Below are positions 1 through 12,331 of a stretch of 64,000 nt of DNA, piece by piece. The translations under genes and the position numbers were made by a program. The stretch's first letter is position 1, and every line of letters starts with the position of its first letter. The stretch comes from Uloborus plumipes (lineage: Eukaryota > Arthropoda > Arachnida > Araneae > Uloboridae), in NCBI GenBank assembly GCA_038373865.1, contig JAXGGA010000073.1:309844-373843 (forward strand). Direction: 5' to 3'. The notes beneath the pieces were generated by a model that was not told where the DNA came from, ran no database searches, and saw only the letters and a list, made by a program, of their open reading frames with translations.

Positions 1-53
1 ACATCCATCCATCCATCCATACAAACTTTCGCATATATATATATATATATATA
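1..53. repeat. (CATC)n and (AT)n microsatellites
   Basis: The first 20 bases are a CATC-type tetranucleotide run. Positions 33-53 are an AT/TA dinucleotide run that directly abuts the transposon starting at 54. The TA run continues on the far side of that transposon, so it was probably the insertion target. Confidence 0.85.
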
Positions 54-300
54 CAGGGTGTTCCGTAACAAATTGTACAAACTTTGAGGGGAGTTAGAGG
101 GGATGATAACAAGCAAGAATCACCTAGGAACATAGGTTCCGAAACGCATAGTTGACGAGCTACATATTCACAAAGTTGTCAAATTGTGTCAGAATGGTTC
201 GTTATTACGACGGTTGGTTATCATCATTTCGGTGCATTTTTTTGGGCAACAGGCAGAAAAGTTTCAACAATTGCTTTAACCTTTCTTAAATATTTAATAT
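54..300 (+). repeat. Left terminal inverted repeat of DD41D transposon
   Basis: It pairs with 1838-2084 on the opposite strand. The outermost ~45 bp match exactly. Further in there are a few substitutions and short indels, and the match still holds at a shared AACCTTTCTTAAA block near 290. Confidence 0.88.
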
Positions 301-674
301 TATGCAAAACCTTTGTTGGATATTAAATTAGTGACTAGAGGTTTTGTGTGTCTGTAGTACTTGAGCATCGCTTTTGCGACCCTATGTTCCCATGCGATTT
401 GCTTCAAATTATCGTCCCCTCTAACAACCCTTAAACTTTGTCCCAATATTTAAGTCATCACTTTGTCCCAATATTTAAGGACAAAGGATGGTAGGGGACA
501 AGGGGAAGTAAGGGTTTAAGAGGAGGTAGGGGACATCACAAGCAATCAAAATTGCAGAACAATCTGTAGTCAGGAATGCCTTCATTAGACGCTAGGCGGC
601 GTTGTTCACAGTAGCACAGAAGCACACGTGCTCTCTCTCAATAGTCATTGTAGCTGCAAGCGCCCACAGAGAAC

Positions 675-1751
675 ATGGAACGTTTCACGGATGCAGAGCT
701 TGCAGATATGCACCTTATTTATGGTTTGGCAAACGGAAATAGAAGAGCGGCTCAGAGGCTGTATCGGGAAAGGTATCTGCAGACAGAAACACCGGACCAT
801 CGAATGTTCAATAATTTGCATCGCAATTTGTGTCAATATGGGTCCCTGCGAAATCATAGATATGGTCACGGCAGGCCACTACATAGTCATAATCTAAGAA
901 TGGAAGAACATATATTGCGTACCGTTAGAAGAAATCCGAGTACCAGCGTACGAGCCGTAGCTACTGCTGTTGGAGGATCTACGACGTTTGTTTATCGTGC
1001 TTTGCGATGTGCACGATTACATCCATATCATCTACAACGCGTACAGTTACTGCTCCCCGCAGATTATCCTATTCGTGAACGTTTTGCACACTGGTATCTC
1101 AATCAATGTAGCCAAGATGTAAATTTCTCATCCTGCGTTTTAATGACGGATGAAGCAAACTTTACGCAAGATGGGATGTTCAACTCCCACAATGCTCATT
1201 TGTGGGCTGATGAGAATCCCCATGGCGTAAGATTACAGACTGCTCAACATCGTTTTTCAGTAAATGTTTGGGCTGGTTTGGTTGGTGACGTCTTAATTGG
1301 ACCTTATTTGTTGCCATCTCCACTGAGATCTCAACAATATCTCATCTTTCTGCAAGAGGTTCTACCAACATTACTTAACTCTGTGCCACAACATATCAGA
1401 CGCCATATGTGGTTTCAACATGATGGGGCACCTCCCCATTATGGAACACATGTTCGGGAACATCTGAATCGTGTGTTTGGTCACCGATGGATTGGTCGTG
1501 GTGGACCAGTTCCCTGGCCACCACGCTCTCCTGATTTAAACAGTCTCGATTTCTTTCTTTGGGGTGCTTTGAAAAGTGCTGTGTACGCAACTCCTGTGGA
1601 TTCAGAAATGGATCTAGTTGCAAGAATCGCCTGTGCTGCTGCAGATATCCAAGAAAATCCGGGTGTATTTGAGAGAGTTCGCCAGTCTATGGTCCGACGG
1701 TGTAACGCATGTATCGCTAACAATGGTGGAAACTTTGAACATAATTTATGA
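675..1751 (+). CDS. DD41D mariner-like transposase, intact
   Basis: 358 residues. It would bind the element's inverted repeats and catalyse cut-and-paste transposition in the nucleus. An N-terminal helix-turn-helix-like region (about residues 1-110) precedes the DDE/D core. The first Asp is in LMTDEANFTQDG (about residue 158), the second in FQHDGAPPHY, and the third in PDLNSLDFFLWG. I count 41 residues between the second and third Asp, which fits the DD41D class rather than classical mariner (34). The FFLWG motif is typical of a lineage often seen in arthropod genomes. The start at 675 is the first Met before the conserved core, and no stop or frameshift is visible. One oddity is LNSLD where relatives usually have LNPLD or LTPCD. 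Confidence 0.88.
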   Translation: MERFTDAELADMHLIYGLANGNRRAAQRLYRERYLQTETPDHRMFNNLHRNLCQYGSLRNHRYGHGRPLHSHNLRMEEHILRTVRRNPSTSVRAVATAVGGSTTFVYRALRCARLHPYHLQRVQLLLPADYPIRERFAHWYLNQCSQDVNFSSCVLMTDEANFTQDGMFNSHNAHLWADENPHGVRLQTAQHRFSVNVWAGLVGDVLIGPYLLPSPLRSQQYLIFLQEVLPTLLNSVPQHIRRHMWFQHDGAPPHYGTHVREHLNRVFGHRWIGRGGPVPWPPRSPDLNSLDFFLWGALKSAVYATPVDSEMDLVARIACAAADIQENPGVFERVRQSMVRRCNACIANNGGNFEHNL

Positions 1752-1837
1752 CATTTTCTAACATTATTTACATTAAACGTGTAATGTCTTTGACCAATAA
1801 ACATTTCGGATGATCCCAATCTTGTGTCTCATTGAAC

Positions 1838-2082
1838 AATATTAATTTTTAAGAAAGGTTAAAGCGGTTGTTAAAATTTTGCTGCCTGTTGCTCAAAAAA
1901 ATGCATCGAAATGATAATAAAAAACCGTCGTAATAACGAGCCATTCTGACACAGTTTGACAACTTTGTGAATATGTAACTCGTCAGCTATGCGTTTCCGA
2001 ACCTATGTTCCTAGGTGATTCTTGCTTGTTATCATTTCTTCTAACTCCCCTCAAAGTTTGTACAATTTGTTACGGAACACCC

Positions 2083-2084
<2 letters not shown>
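1838..2084 (-). repeat. Right terminal inverted repeat of DD41D transposon
   Basis: Inverted partner of 54-300. It lies about 85 bp beyond the transposase stop codon. Confidence 0.88.

Positions 2085-2085
<1 letters not shown>

Positions 2086-2171
<86 letters not shown>
2086..2171. repeat. (TA)n microsatellite
   Basis: An almost pure TA/AT run with a short TG-rich start, lying immediately beyond the transposon's right end. It continues the run at 33-53. Confidence 0.9.
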
Positions 2172-2174
<3 letters not shown>

Positions 2175-4142
2175 ACCAGTTTCTTTTCAAAATAAAACTT
2201 ACTTATTGCTCAACATTCTAAGACCCTTTAAGGCTTGAAAAGATGTATAAGATGTAAGAAAATAACATTAGATTCTAAGGAGAAAATTCGACTTATAAAA
2301 CAAAACTCGTAATCAAGCATCTAGATTTGCTCCGGACAAATTTTATTTGTAAGAACTCTAAATATATCATGCTCGACAGTGGCGGTGATTCGGAGGGAGG
2401 AAGGCAAGAGGGCACCGTGCCCTCACTTTTTTTCACTATAAAAGATCGCCTAAGAGTAAAATTTTAATTTCGAAAAATTTCCAGAAAGATCAGCCTAAAT
2501 CTAAATTTACCAAAGATTGCTCAAAGTTACGATTTTAAGGCTTTAATTTCAATTCCCTCCCTCGAATACACTGTATTTTACCTATCTGCAGATATTCCTT
2601 AAATTTTCGTTACTATAAAATTCCAGTTTATGTATTGGTATCTTTCCTACATCAATAAATATAGCATAAAATTGTGTTTTTTAAACTTCAATTTTGAAAA
2701 AATCTAGGGCAGTCCTCGAATCGTCCTACGAAATCACTAAAAGAAGTCTAAAATTAAGTTTTTAGGACTTTGTCACCTCAAAAAAGGTACGAGGGAGAAC
2801 ACCCAAGCTCCTTTCATCCTTTGCCACCCAAAAGTAGCCTGAAATAAACTTTTTTTAATGCTTTAACTTAGCAAAATCTTCGTGAAAGACCATAAATTGA
2901 AAGTTCGCCAAAAATAGACAAAATTTGCGTTTTCAAAATAACAATTTCAGAGTTTTTTTTTTTTGGGGGGGGGGGGGGGGTCTTATCCTCTCTTTTGAAT
3001 CACTAAGCAGAGCCCAAAAGTTTTTTTATTTTTAAATCGTAGATGAAGCTTTCAAACCTCCTTCCTCTCCATCTTGTAATCGCTGCCAACTATGCTAAAA
3101 CTGAATTTTTAAAATTACAATTCCGAAGCATTTGTGGGAGAGTCTCCGAAGTCTCTCTTCATGTCACCAAAATACAGCCTAAAATCAATGGCACAGATTT
3201 CAAAAAAAAAATTTGCCCCTCACTTTTAAGCCCCAATCCCACTGAAGCTCGGATACACCTTCTGATTTTGGAGGGATCATTTCCGTAGGAGGAGGGGTCT
3301 CATAAGTCATAAGTGTCACTTTTGGGCATAACTAGGATGCCTGGAGAGAATTTTGCGAAATGTAAGTCCCCAAAATCAGGACGGCAATACTGAGGCTAAA
3401 AAAAACCCATAGCTAGGGTAGTGGCGTGGATTTTTTTTTCCTGTCGTACTAAGTTGAACATAGTGCGTCAAGCTTGTGCCATTACCTTTTTCTCGTTAAA
3501 AAAACATTTTAAGCTTTCTCTGTCATAAAATTGTCGCCCTCAGTCATTCACGATTGAAATTTGCATTTGAAAAATGGCTGTTTTGTGCTTATATTTTCAT
3601 TTTTTCTCAACATTTTTGTGGAGCTAAAAAGAAAAAACCGCTTTATAGTATCGACCTTTATTATTAAAAAAAAAATAAATTAAAAAAATTAAAAAATTAA
3701 AAATTTAAGTATTAAAGTTCTGAACATAGTTTCTTAAAAATTTGGACACGTTTAAAAAGAAGCCGTTTTCTTTTAAATGTTTTGAATTCACCCATAAAAA
3801 AGGTGCCAGTGGAAGGCAATGACTCTTTAAATTTTAAAAGCAAAATCAAAAGCTGATGTATCTAATGGTTTAACGCTAGTTCGAAATAAAATATTCTCAA
3901 TTTTTCAGATACCTCCTTCGGTCTTCTAATTTGATTATTGTGTAGACCCAGCATAGTCGACTTCGATTTTTCTCTTATTTCTTCTTCTGATGTTAAAAAA
4001 AGTTCAAACAAGCGTTTTCAAAAGTGTAAAACTACATAGTACGTGGAAAACGCGAATAACGGAATTTATTGAAGTAATGCAGTTTCAGTTCTGAAAACTG
4101 TTGGCACAAAGCTATAGCACGCTGTCTCATTTTAGAATGGAC
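2172..4142. other. AT-rich intergenic stretch, no gene recognised
   Basis: Many short A and T runs, a poly-G tract near 2965-2980 and no open frame with recognisable homology. A CAGTGGCGGTGATTC-like sequence near 2378 resembles hAT element ends, but I found no partner for it. Confidence 0.5.
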
Positions 4143-4146
4143 TTAA

Positions 4147-4643
4147 CCCTTCACTGCACGGTGTGCCAGATCTGGCACAAACCAAATAAACCCTCATATA
4201 TTCCTATGATTTTTAAATGCAGTAAAACTGAGCTTTGTGCCCCTTCTGGAACATTGCTATAACAGTTCAGTGTGATTTTTATGCACTAGTTAGATGCACT
4301 AGTCTAGATATTACAGTTCTTGCTTTAAAAAAAAAGGGTCTGCATTTCCGTTAGAAGTGTGCTTAGTCATTATTTCCTTTGTTCTAAAAATGTTTAAATA
4401 CACTTAGTGAAAAATTTGTTTATACCACTTATGGCACAAAACACATTGTAGATTATTACACTTATCGGTATATAAAGCATATGCTATGTGCTTTGTGCCA
4501 TATATAGAACAAACAATTAAAACATGATTTTTGGCGCACATTTTTAAGATTAATTTTTTTCTTCATTTTCCTGAACTCAGGGTTATTTAAAAGGTAACAA
4601 ATGATTTTTTTCATGAAAATATAAAAAATCGTGCAGTGAAGGG
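4147..4643. mobile_element. TTAA-flanked MITE (piggyBac-like), family CCCTTCACTGCACG
   Basis: The ends are CCCTTCACTGCACG and its exact reverse complement, each flanked outside by TTAA (4143-4146 and 4644-4647). A TTAA target duplication with a terminal CCC is the hallmark of piggyBac-superfamily elements. The 497-bp interior is AT-rich, has several GGCACAAA-type motifs and a TGCCAGATCTGGCA palindrome, and codes for nothing, so the copy is non-autonomous. Confidence 0.72.
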
Positions 4644-4647
4644 TTAA

Positions 4648-6960
4648 CCCAGCACTTAAACTAAACAATTTATCTACCCACTGGTTCAGGTTATTAACTT
4701 TCGATGATGCAATAATTTTAAAATATAGCTTAAAAAAACTAAAAATACGCTTTTAGAGTTAATCAAAATATTTCATGATACTCTGATTTCCCTCTGATTT
4801 TCAAAATTACTGAATATCCGCAAAGTTTACATGCATTTATAATACATCAACAAGCAATATAGTTTAACCTTTAGTATTAACAACAGTATTAAATATATTA
4901 CTTTGTATTTGCAAAGAACGTGAATTTTCTTTTATTCAGAGTTACATACATACATACATACATACATACAAACAAACAAACCCACATGTGAAACTAATAA
5001 AAGCGTATTAAAAATACAACTGTTAACTTTCCAAGAACTTAAAGTAGAGGGGAGCAGAACACAGTGAGACAGTTTTTACTTCTTTTGTCATAATCTCTTT
5101 GATTTTAGTGCTAAATGAAATTTCAATTGCAGAGCATGATTACAGAGCTCTAAAGCTGTCAATAAAACTTTTTTCAGTTTTCCCTTATTCTATTAATTTA
5201 AAAAAAAAAAAAAAGATTTTCACAAGGCTCTCAGAAATTATATAGATATTTTTTTGTTGTTTTTGAGTCACTAACAGCAAAAGGTTTTTGTCAATTTCAC
5301 AGTACTATAACATGTTTGGAAACAAAAAAAAAAAAAACCTCAGAATTCACTTTATAATTTATAAGAAATATTAATTAGTAATAATATAATCAGGGCCATC
5401 ATTTCAAGTTTTTCCAGGGGGGGGGGCAAAGGGTCCAAAAACCATCGGAAAACATCAAAACCCAAACCCACTTATATGTAAATACATTGATTTCTCAAAG
5501 TCAGGGGGAGGGGAATTGACCCCCTCTGACCCCCCTAAATGACGGGCCGGAATATAATAGTATCAGTGGATAAATATGATAGTAAATGCATGCTTTAGAT
5601 GTAGGTAAATGGCACTGAAAATACAGTTGAACAAAACTTCTTTATAATTAATGTTATTTAATAATTTAATTTAAAACTCCACTAGATATTCTGAAATACT
5701 TCGCAATATTATAAAATGTTTAATTTATGGAGGAGAGTGTTTAAGCTAGATTAGGACGCTGTCCTATTGTACCAGCATCAACATGTCCCACCCCTTAAAC
5801 CAAAAATAAATTTTAAGAGTCAAACACTTCATATAATTTATTAATGAAACTAAAAACATTATATGCATGCAATGAAGAAAATTTCCGCTTTAAATTAATG
5901 CTAATTGATAATGACTATTGAATGATAATTTATGCTTCAAACTCAAAAAGCAAAACTTGCATAAATTCTAGAACAGTGATAACAAAAATTAAAAATTCTA
6001 CAGCTTCCCAAAAAGATCAAATGTGGTACTGGCTAGTCTCCATGCATTGCCAAACATATTAACTAAAATATGGTACATCATTTTTAATGTTTAGTATTTG
6101 AATCGTTGGCAAAACTTAACATTCAATTTATTTGTAGTCACACAAAGGTTATAGGCTTAAAAACAGCAGGCATAATTTTCTTCAAGATAGAGCTGCACTG
6201 TAAAATTTTTTGGAAGCTTTATTTGCATTTTGAAAGTCACAGTAAAATCATTTTAGTATATATACTAGAGGTAAAATAATTATTTTCAACATGTTTTCTA
6301 AAAATTTCAACAAATAAATTAGATTAATTATCAAAAAAAAAAAACAACTTAACGTACTAACCAAGATTTAAACTAACTAGCCAGAGCACAAGTTAAAGGG
6401 CGTAAATAGATAGAAATCATTTTCCCCAGATGAAACAACATTAATAAAAGGCTAACTCATATTTTAAAATGTGTGTGAAAGCATTAATAAAGAAACATAA
6501 AACTTTATTTTTTTACCATACTCACAACTACAATTCAATTCAAGTAATAAAAGTATGTTTTTATCGACCTATTTTAAAAACTCTAGAACAGAGATTTACA
6601 CTTTTAGTAACAATTTTTCAAACCTACCTTGAGACTGCAATACACAAACAGAAAACAAAAATGAAGGAAGAAGACATCTTCAAAGGGAATATTTAAGGAA
6701 CACGTTTATTTTCCTTCAAAAGATGGCACATTAAACTGCTGGCATACAATTACTTAATTTCCCCTGATAAGAGGTACGAGGGTACAAAGGTAAGGACAAG
6801 CGAAATTCTTGCCCGAGTGACGAAGGTCCTAAATAAAGGTTTGGTCCATGGAAAATTCTTATTTATTTTCAGCGATGAGATTTCAGTTGTTAGTTACGAT
6901 GACCGGGGCCGAGTAAAAATTTCGTTTGCGTCATTTTTTTTTAGTTGTTTCAAACAAATA
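4648..6960. other. AT-rich intergenic stretch, no gene recognised
   Basis: Contains a (TACA)n microsatellite at about 4944-4975, poly-A tracts near 5200 and 5325, and a G/C-tract segment at about 5390-5548. The ends of that segment (GGGCCATCATTT and AAATGACGGGCC) are imperfectly inverted and may be another small element. No coding homology was seen. Confidence 0.5.
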
Positions 6961-7343
6961 GGGTAGACAGACCAGTGAATGAACACTTTCGCAAATTTCA
7001 GTTTCCAAACTTCATAACGTCGGAAAGAATAGTAGGATTTGCCACATGACAGTAAAAACTTCAGATGATATACGTAGTATTTAAAAAAAAAGTTGGGGAG
7101 CTTTATGGTTCTGCATCACGTTTTATGGGGGTTAAAACGAAAAAAAGGGCCCAGACCCAGTGAATGAACACCCCTACCAGGGAACAAATGCAGCATTTTT
7201 TAGTCTTTTTCCTTCTGTAAATATGTAGAAAGGAGTTAAATCTGCTAATTCATCTGAGAAAAATGCTTAAAAACCTTATTTTTTTAGGGAAAATACGAGA
7301 TGTTCATTCACTGGAAGTGTTCAATCACTGGTCGGTATATCCT
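6961..7343. mobile_element. TA-flanked MITE with GGGTAGACAGACCAGTGAATG ends
   Basis: The left end (GGGTAGACAGACCAGTGAAT) and the reverse complement of the right end (GGATATACCGACCAGTGATT) match imperfectly over about 25 bp. TA lies outside each end. The motif CAGTGAATGAACAC recurs internally near 7152 and inverted near 7303. There is no coding capacity, and the superfamily (probably Tc1/mariner) is inferred only from the TA flanks. Confidence 0.55.
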
Positions 7344-9087
7344 ATGTAAAGTTTCAATGGACATCAAGTCTACATTTGAAGATTTGTCCATAGTGACTTC
7401 TCATTGATCTTCTCAATCTCCAGTTTTCGTTTAATGGGGGAAAAATCAAATTCTACTGAAGCAGCCCATCTTAGTCCGTCATATTTTTTAGATTCAGTGC
7501 CCAGTGAGCAAATTTAAGTGTTCCCCGATGGAACGTCCCGGTGGGTCACTGTGACCTCCTTAATTTCCTTATTCGACAAATTTTGTCGAATGATTCGGCA
7601 ACATTTGGAGACATAATTGCAATATTGCAACTATTTAAACTCCATAAATGTTTCTTTTCATTTAATGTACTTAAATTATTTTTACTATATGTTTTTATAA
7701 AACTTAAAAGTTTTAATTTTCAATGTCCCGAATGCAGAGTGCTGAACTTTTGTTTGGGAGAAGAGATGCTTTTTCACATAAAAATTTCATATTTCGCGCT
7801 TGATGATTCTCGAAAAAGAAATTTCAATTTGTACACTGAATAACTAGATCCCTCAGCCAACAGAAACCAGCAAGGTCAACCGGTTAAAGAGTCGTTTCTC
7901 TGATAATTTCGTTGACCTTCGACCGCACTTAACAAGTTCAGTTGTTGTGTTTTTTAATGTGAGCAAAGAAGAGTAATTTACTTTAATTATAGAAATTTGA
8001 ATATTAAAATACACTACAAGGGCTTTAGAGATGAAGGGGTTATGTGACAAAACAGAAATTGCGAATAATTTAAGTTCAAAGTTTTATTTTTGCAGCTGTT
8101 GCAGCTTTTTTTTTTTTTGGTTTTGTTGTTAGTGTGCGTATGAAATTGGTCTAACGATATCTACTTCTTGATATACCAAGCTTTATTTGCTTACCTGTAT
8201 CCATTGCTTATCATCTTCCAAAGTGTTCATTTTTTAAAATGGAACATAGCTCTTTCATCCTCCAAGCACTTCAATTTCGGAACTGACGTTTTGAAACACT
8301 GCTTCGCTGGTTTGTTTCCAACTTCCATTTTTAATACGCATTGTAATTTTTTTTTCTATGGAGTGAACTTAAATATACCTTCCTCATTAAAATTGAAATG
8401 GGTTTTTTAATTTGAAGAGGCCGTCAGCAGCGCGTAAATTATGTTACGATTCGAGTTAATTTAATTTTCTAAAATGCATAATTTGCATATAGTTTTTTCT
8501 CGATCTTCGCTTTTCGTTCTTGCATCAAGATCACGTTACGCATATGCAAATTGCCGGCAGCATTTAAGCTCGCTACCGGCACTTTGCTTGGTTCGTACTT
8601 GTTTTTCAATTTGATCGGCGACTCGGTTGAGTCGACCAATCTTTAAGCCGATAGTTTCGGCATTATACCTTCAGAATGAAATTCGTACCAAGAAAGGTAA
8701 TCATTGTAAATAAGTTCATCATGAATAAAGCAATTAGTTTCACTTTGGCTATTGTGTTCACTGACGAGACTACAGGTTGGGCTTTGTAAGCTGATCCAAT
8801 ACATGCAGCTTAACAAATTACACAAAAATCGCTTCTTCTGTGGAAAGTATTCGGTGTTTATCATTGACATAATTATTATTGCTTCGCTGTTATGCACAAA
8901 AACACTTTCATACAAAGGTATAAAAACTGAAAATAATTTGTTTAAAAACATCGAAACAGATTTCTAACAAATTTTCCAATATAGACCTGTGGAATTGCTT
9001 CAATGACTTATTTACGGCTTACCAAGATAAACGCGTTTCAAACATTCTATCATCATACCATAAAAATTAGAGTTACAAGAGCATATA
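7344..9087. other. Intergenic stretch, no gene recognised
   Basis: AT-rich with scattered short frames lacking recognisable domains. A small GCCGGCAGC...GCTACCGGC hairpin lies near 8550. Nothing else could be assigned. Confidence 0.5.
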
Positions 9088-9437
9088 CACTGTTAAAAAA
9101 ATTGTTGTTTTTACAGTTTCATACAGCTAAATTTTATAGTAATAAACTATAGATTGCTAATTTTACGATGCTAAACTGCAAAATTGCTACTTTAACGGTT
9201 TATTACCGTGCATTTTACAGTTTTAAACTGGAACCTCTGCTGCAAGTTTTATACTGTTATTTTTACAGTTTCATACAGCTAAATTTTACGGCAATGAACT
9301 GTATAATTGCTAACTTTACAGTAAGAAACTGTAAAATTGCTAGTTTTACAGTTTATTACTGTGTATTTTGCAGTTTTAAATTGCAATCTCGGCTACCAGT
9401 ATTATAATGTAAAAACAACAGTTCATTTTTTGCAGTG
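9088..9437. mobile_element. ACTGTAAAA-rich MITE, copy 1
   Basis: The imperfect inverted ends (CACTGTTAAAAAAATTG and CATTTTTTGCAGTG) are each flanked by TA (9086-9087 and 9438-9439). The 350-bp interior is dominated by TTTACAGT/ACTGTAAAA motifs and looks like a tandem dimer of a ~175-bp unit. A second copy in the opposite orientation lies at about 34977-35329. Non-coding. Confidence 0.65.
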
Positions 9438-10738
9438 TAGTGTACATTACAGATGAATACTTTCATTTTAAGAAATTGATTTTACGTAGCTGAATGAAGC
9501 GTAATATGACTGATGAACTAAAGAAATGACATAAGGTTATGGAGTATAACTTTTGCCATTGCCAAATTGACATCTGTCATTTACTATCCACTCTAGTTTA
9601 CGAAAAAAATAAAATAGTTCCCATGACAACAAGAACTTTTGTGTCCGTATTTACTTTATGGTAAGTGCAAAAGTTAGACGTGTATTTTTACTAATGATGT
9701 GCTCAAAGTGATTTATGATTTTCGGATGATGAAAATAGCTTCAGAACAAAATTCAGAGTAGAAGTTTTTTTCTTTTGCATTTAATTTTTAAAGCAAATTT
9801 TGGTTCTCCTCATAACGAATGTTTTTATGTAGGGGTGAGTCGGTGAATTGGTGGTTAGTTCACCCTTCAGGTAATTCTTTTTTTACGAAACCACTTTCTT
9901 ATCCTGCAGAATTTGTTTCAATTCAACTTTCCCCGTTGCTTTGGTTTTACGCAATCATTATGATGTTTTCCTTATTTAATTTCTTTATCAAAACCTTTTC
10001 CCAACAGTTTATAGAATTGTTTAATAAGACCAGTTGTTTCAAAAATCATTCTCGTGTGCAAGAAACATTAATTCTTCAATCAATATCTCCACATGGGGTT
10101 ATTTCAGTAAAAGGGGCTTATAAGCTATATTCGGGTATAATAGGGGGTCTGGGACAATCTTTTCAAAATATGACTCCTTAAATTGCAGCTTTAAGTTACT
10201 TTTGGTCGTTTAAAGATGGGGGGGGGGGGGGGGGGGTCATGACCCCATGACCCCGAGACCCCGTTCCCGTTGCTTTTGCCTGTTGGATGTCTGTGCATTC
10301 ATAAGTTCACATTTTTTTTTTTTGCTTTAAAAAAGGCGTTCCTTGTAACGCCGAAACACAAAGCATTCCTGCGCATTTGTGCTTTTAACAACGTTGAATT
10401 TATGTTATTAAGATTAAGATTAATCTATTTAAATAGAGTTCTCTTATACCATTCGAGCAGCGAAAGGATGCGGGAAAAAACGGACAGTTTCATTTTTGAA
10501 TTTGCTTCCCATTTCGGGAGAGGTTCAGACTCCCTGGACCCTATTATGTCACTGACTCCAAAGCACAGATACTTTGTACAGATACTCCCTTGAAAACAAA
10601 AAAAGTTTAAAGTATTTTTGAAATATTTTCAAACATATTTTGCTCAAAAATTTTTATTATTTACTTTCATAAGCAGATTGTTTATTTATAAATAATCATT
10701 ACTTTAAACTATTTTGAAAACGCTTGTTATCTATATAA
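9438..10738. other. Intergenic stretch with one dispersed repeat fragment
   Basis: No gene recognised. A poly-G tract lies near 10220. A ~70-bp segment at about 10298-10370 (CATAAGTTCACATT... TTCCTTGTAACG) recurs at about 13600-13660, so it is a dispersed repeat. Confidence 0.5.
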
Positions 10739-12331
10739 GGGCGATTCTCTGTAAACTCGTCATTTTTCACACGAAATCTGTCCGGGCACGGTTTTTTGAA
10801 ATGTTCGTATAATTATAATACTATTTCTCAGAAAATGAATCTATTACTTTGGTTTGAAAGAGGGCCAATTGAAGTTTGTGTTTTTCTGATAAATCGTGAT
10901 AGGGAGTGTCCCCAGCCTAGTATAACTAGGCAGGGGACTGTGCCAGGTGACTGTGTTTTTGCTCTTTGTTGCGTAATATCTGCAAAACTATTAGAACATA
11001 ATTAGTTACGAGACTACCTAAAAATCGAGGCACAAATCGTGGACATAATAACTAATATGTTTTATAATTAAATTAATTGACATTAATAAAATCACTTCCC
11101 AGAGGACTGTTTTCGCAACGATCCTGATGCATACTTTCATCACAAATGTGGCTCTCAAACTAAGCAAAGTAGCGTTTCAACACCGTTCTCGGCGATTTCG
11201 GCAAATTCACACTGATTAGTTTAAACTTCATGCCAAAAAGAATTTGCAAAAGTTATAGATTTTTCATATTACAGCTTTGAATTTGTTGCAGGGGACTGTT
11301 TGAAAAAACTCCGGACAGAATTTACGTGACAATTTTAAGTTTTAGAAATACGTAATTATACCTTATTTCATAGGGAAAATATAGCTTCATTATTCTATTT
11401 TTAGATATTAATTGCAAAATTTATGTAGTGTTAATAGGTTTTTTGAAATACTATCTTTAAAAGCTCAACTATGGGATTGGGACAGCCAGGGGACTGTGTT
11501 TTTGGCGCTTAGATAAGTTCTAGAAAAAAAAAATTAAATTGTTATCACTCTAAATACAGGGTGTCCACTCCAATCGTGGACCAATAGCTAATTTCTAAAC
11601 CATTAGAGATAAGCATATAGTTTATTTAGGAAAAAATCTCCAAATTATGAAAGGAATTTTGGGTCTATTAAATGTTTTTCAAAAAATCAAATTTTGAAAG
11701 AGTTACGAAATTTAAATTTTTATACAGCCCCCCAGTCCTATCAATCATCTTTAGTAAAACATTCTTGACACTGTAACGTTTAAAACTAAAAAAAAATCAC
11801 TCTTCTACCACAAAAATTGACCGAGTTATGACGTTTTGAAAAATTAAGATTTTGAAGGAGTTCGCATACGGTCCGTTAAGCGATCTCTCGATGACGTCAT
11901 GAAACAATGTAAAATCTTGATTTTTCAAAACGTCATAACTCGGTCAATTTTTGTGGTAGAAGAGTGATTTTTTTTTAGTTTTAAACGTTACAGTGTCAAG
12001 AATGTTTTACTAAATATGATTGATAGGACTGGGGGGCTGTATAAAAATTTAAATTTCGTAACTCTTTCAAAATTTGATTTTTTGAAAAACATTGAATAGA
12101 CCCAAAATTCCTTTCATAATTTGGAGATTTTTTCCTGAATAAACTATATGCTTATCTCTAACGGTTTAGAAATTAGCTATTGGTCCACGATTGGAGTGGA
12201 CACCCTGTATAATTGGGCCACAAAGTATTAATGCTTTGCTTGTATTAAGAGCGATAATTACTTTATTACAGTTAATTATTTTTGAAATACTCAGTCGGGA
12301 CAACCAATTACCAGTTTACAGAGAATCGCCC
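10739..12331. mobile_element. TTAA-type non-autonomous element, family GGGCGATTCTCTGTAAACT, copy 1
   Basis: A 19-bp inverted end, GGGCGATTCTCTGTAAACT, is found at both termini. Four-base flanks ATAA occur on both sides (10735-10738 and 12332-12335), consistent with a duplication of a TTAA-like target. A second copy at 32807-33740 is flanked by TTAA, which supports the boundaries. The interior carries AGGGGACTG motifs and no coding frame. The copy is interrupted by a 651-bp fold-back element at 11557-12207. Confidence 0.75.
11557..12207. mobile_element. Fold-back (near-palindromic) MITE nested in the TTAA element, copy 1
   Basis: The sequence from CAGGGTGTCCACTCCAATCG is repeated in inverse at the right end. 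The two arms are about 318 bp each (11557 to ~11875 against ~11890 to 12207), nearly identical, and separated by a short loop. TA is present at both edges. The other copy of the host element (32807-33740) has the uninterrupted empty site, AATA-CAATTGGGCC, which proves insertion with a TA duplication. Transcripts would form a long perfect hairpin. No coding capacity. Confidence 0.85.

Larger units (their letters stand above)
54..2084 (+). mobile_element. Complete IS630-Tc1-mariner transposon (DD41D type) with long terminal inverted repeats
   Basis: The element begins CAGGGTGTTCCGTAAC and ends with its exact reverse complement at 2084. The inverted similarity continues inward for about 247 bp on each side (54-300 against 1838-2084) with scattered substitutions. 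Both ends lie in TA-rich microsatellite, as expected for a family that targets TA. One uninterrupted transposase frame lies between the repeats (675-1751). Complete termini plus an intact frame suggest a recent arrival and possible autonomy. The exact TA duplication cannot be fixed because the flanks are themselves TA repeats. Confidence 0.9.
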
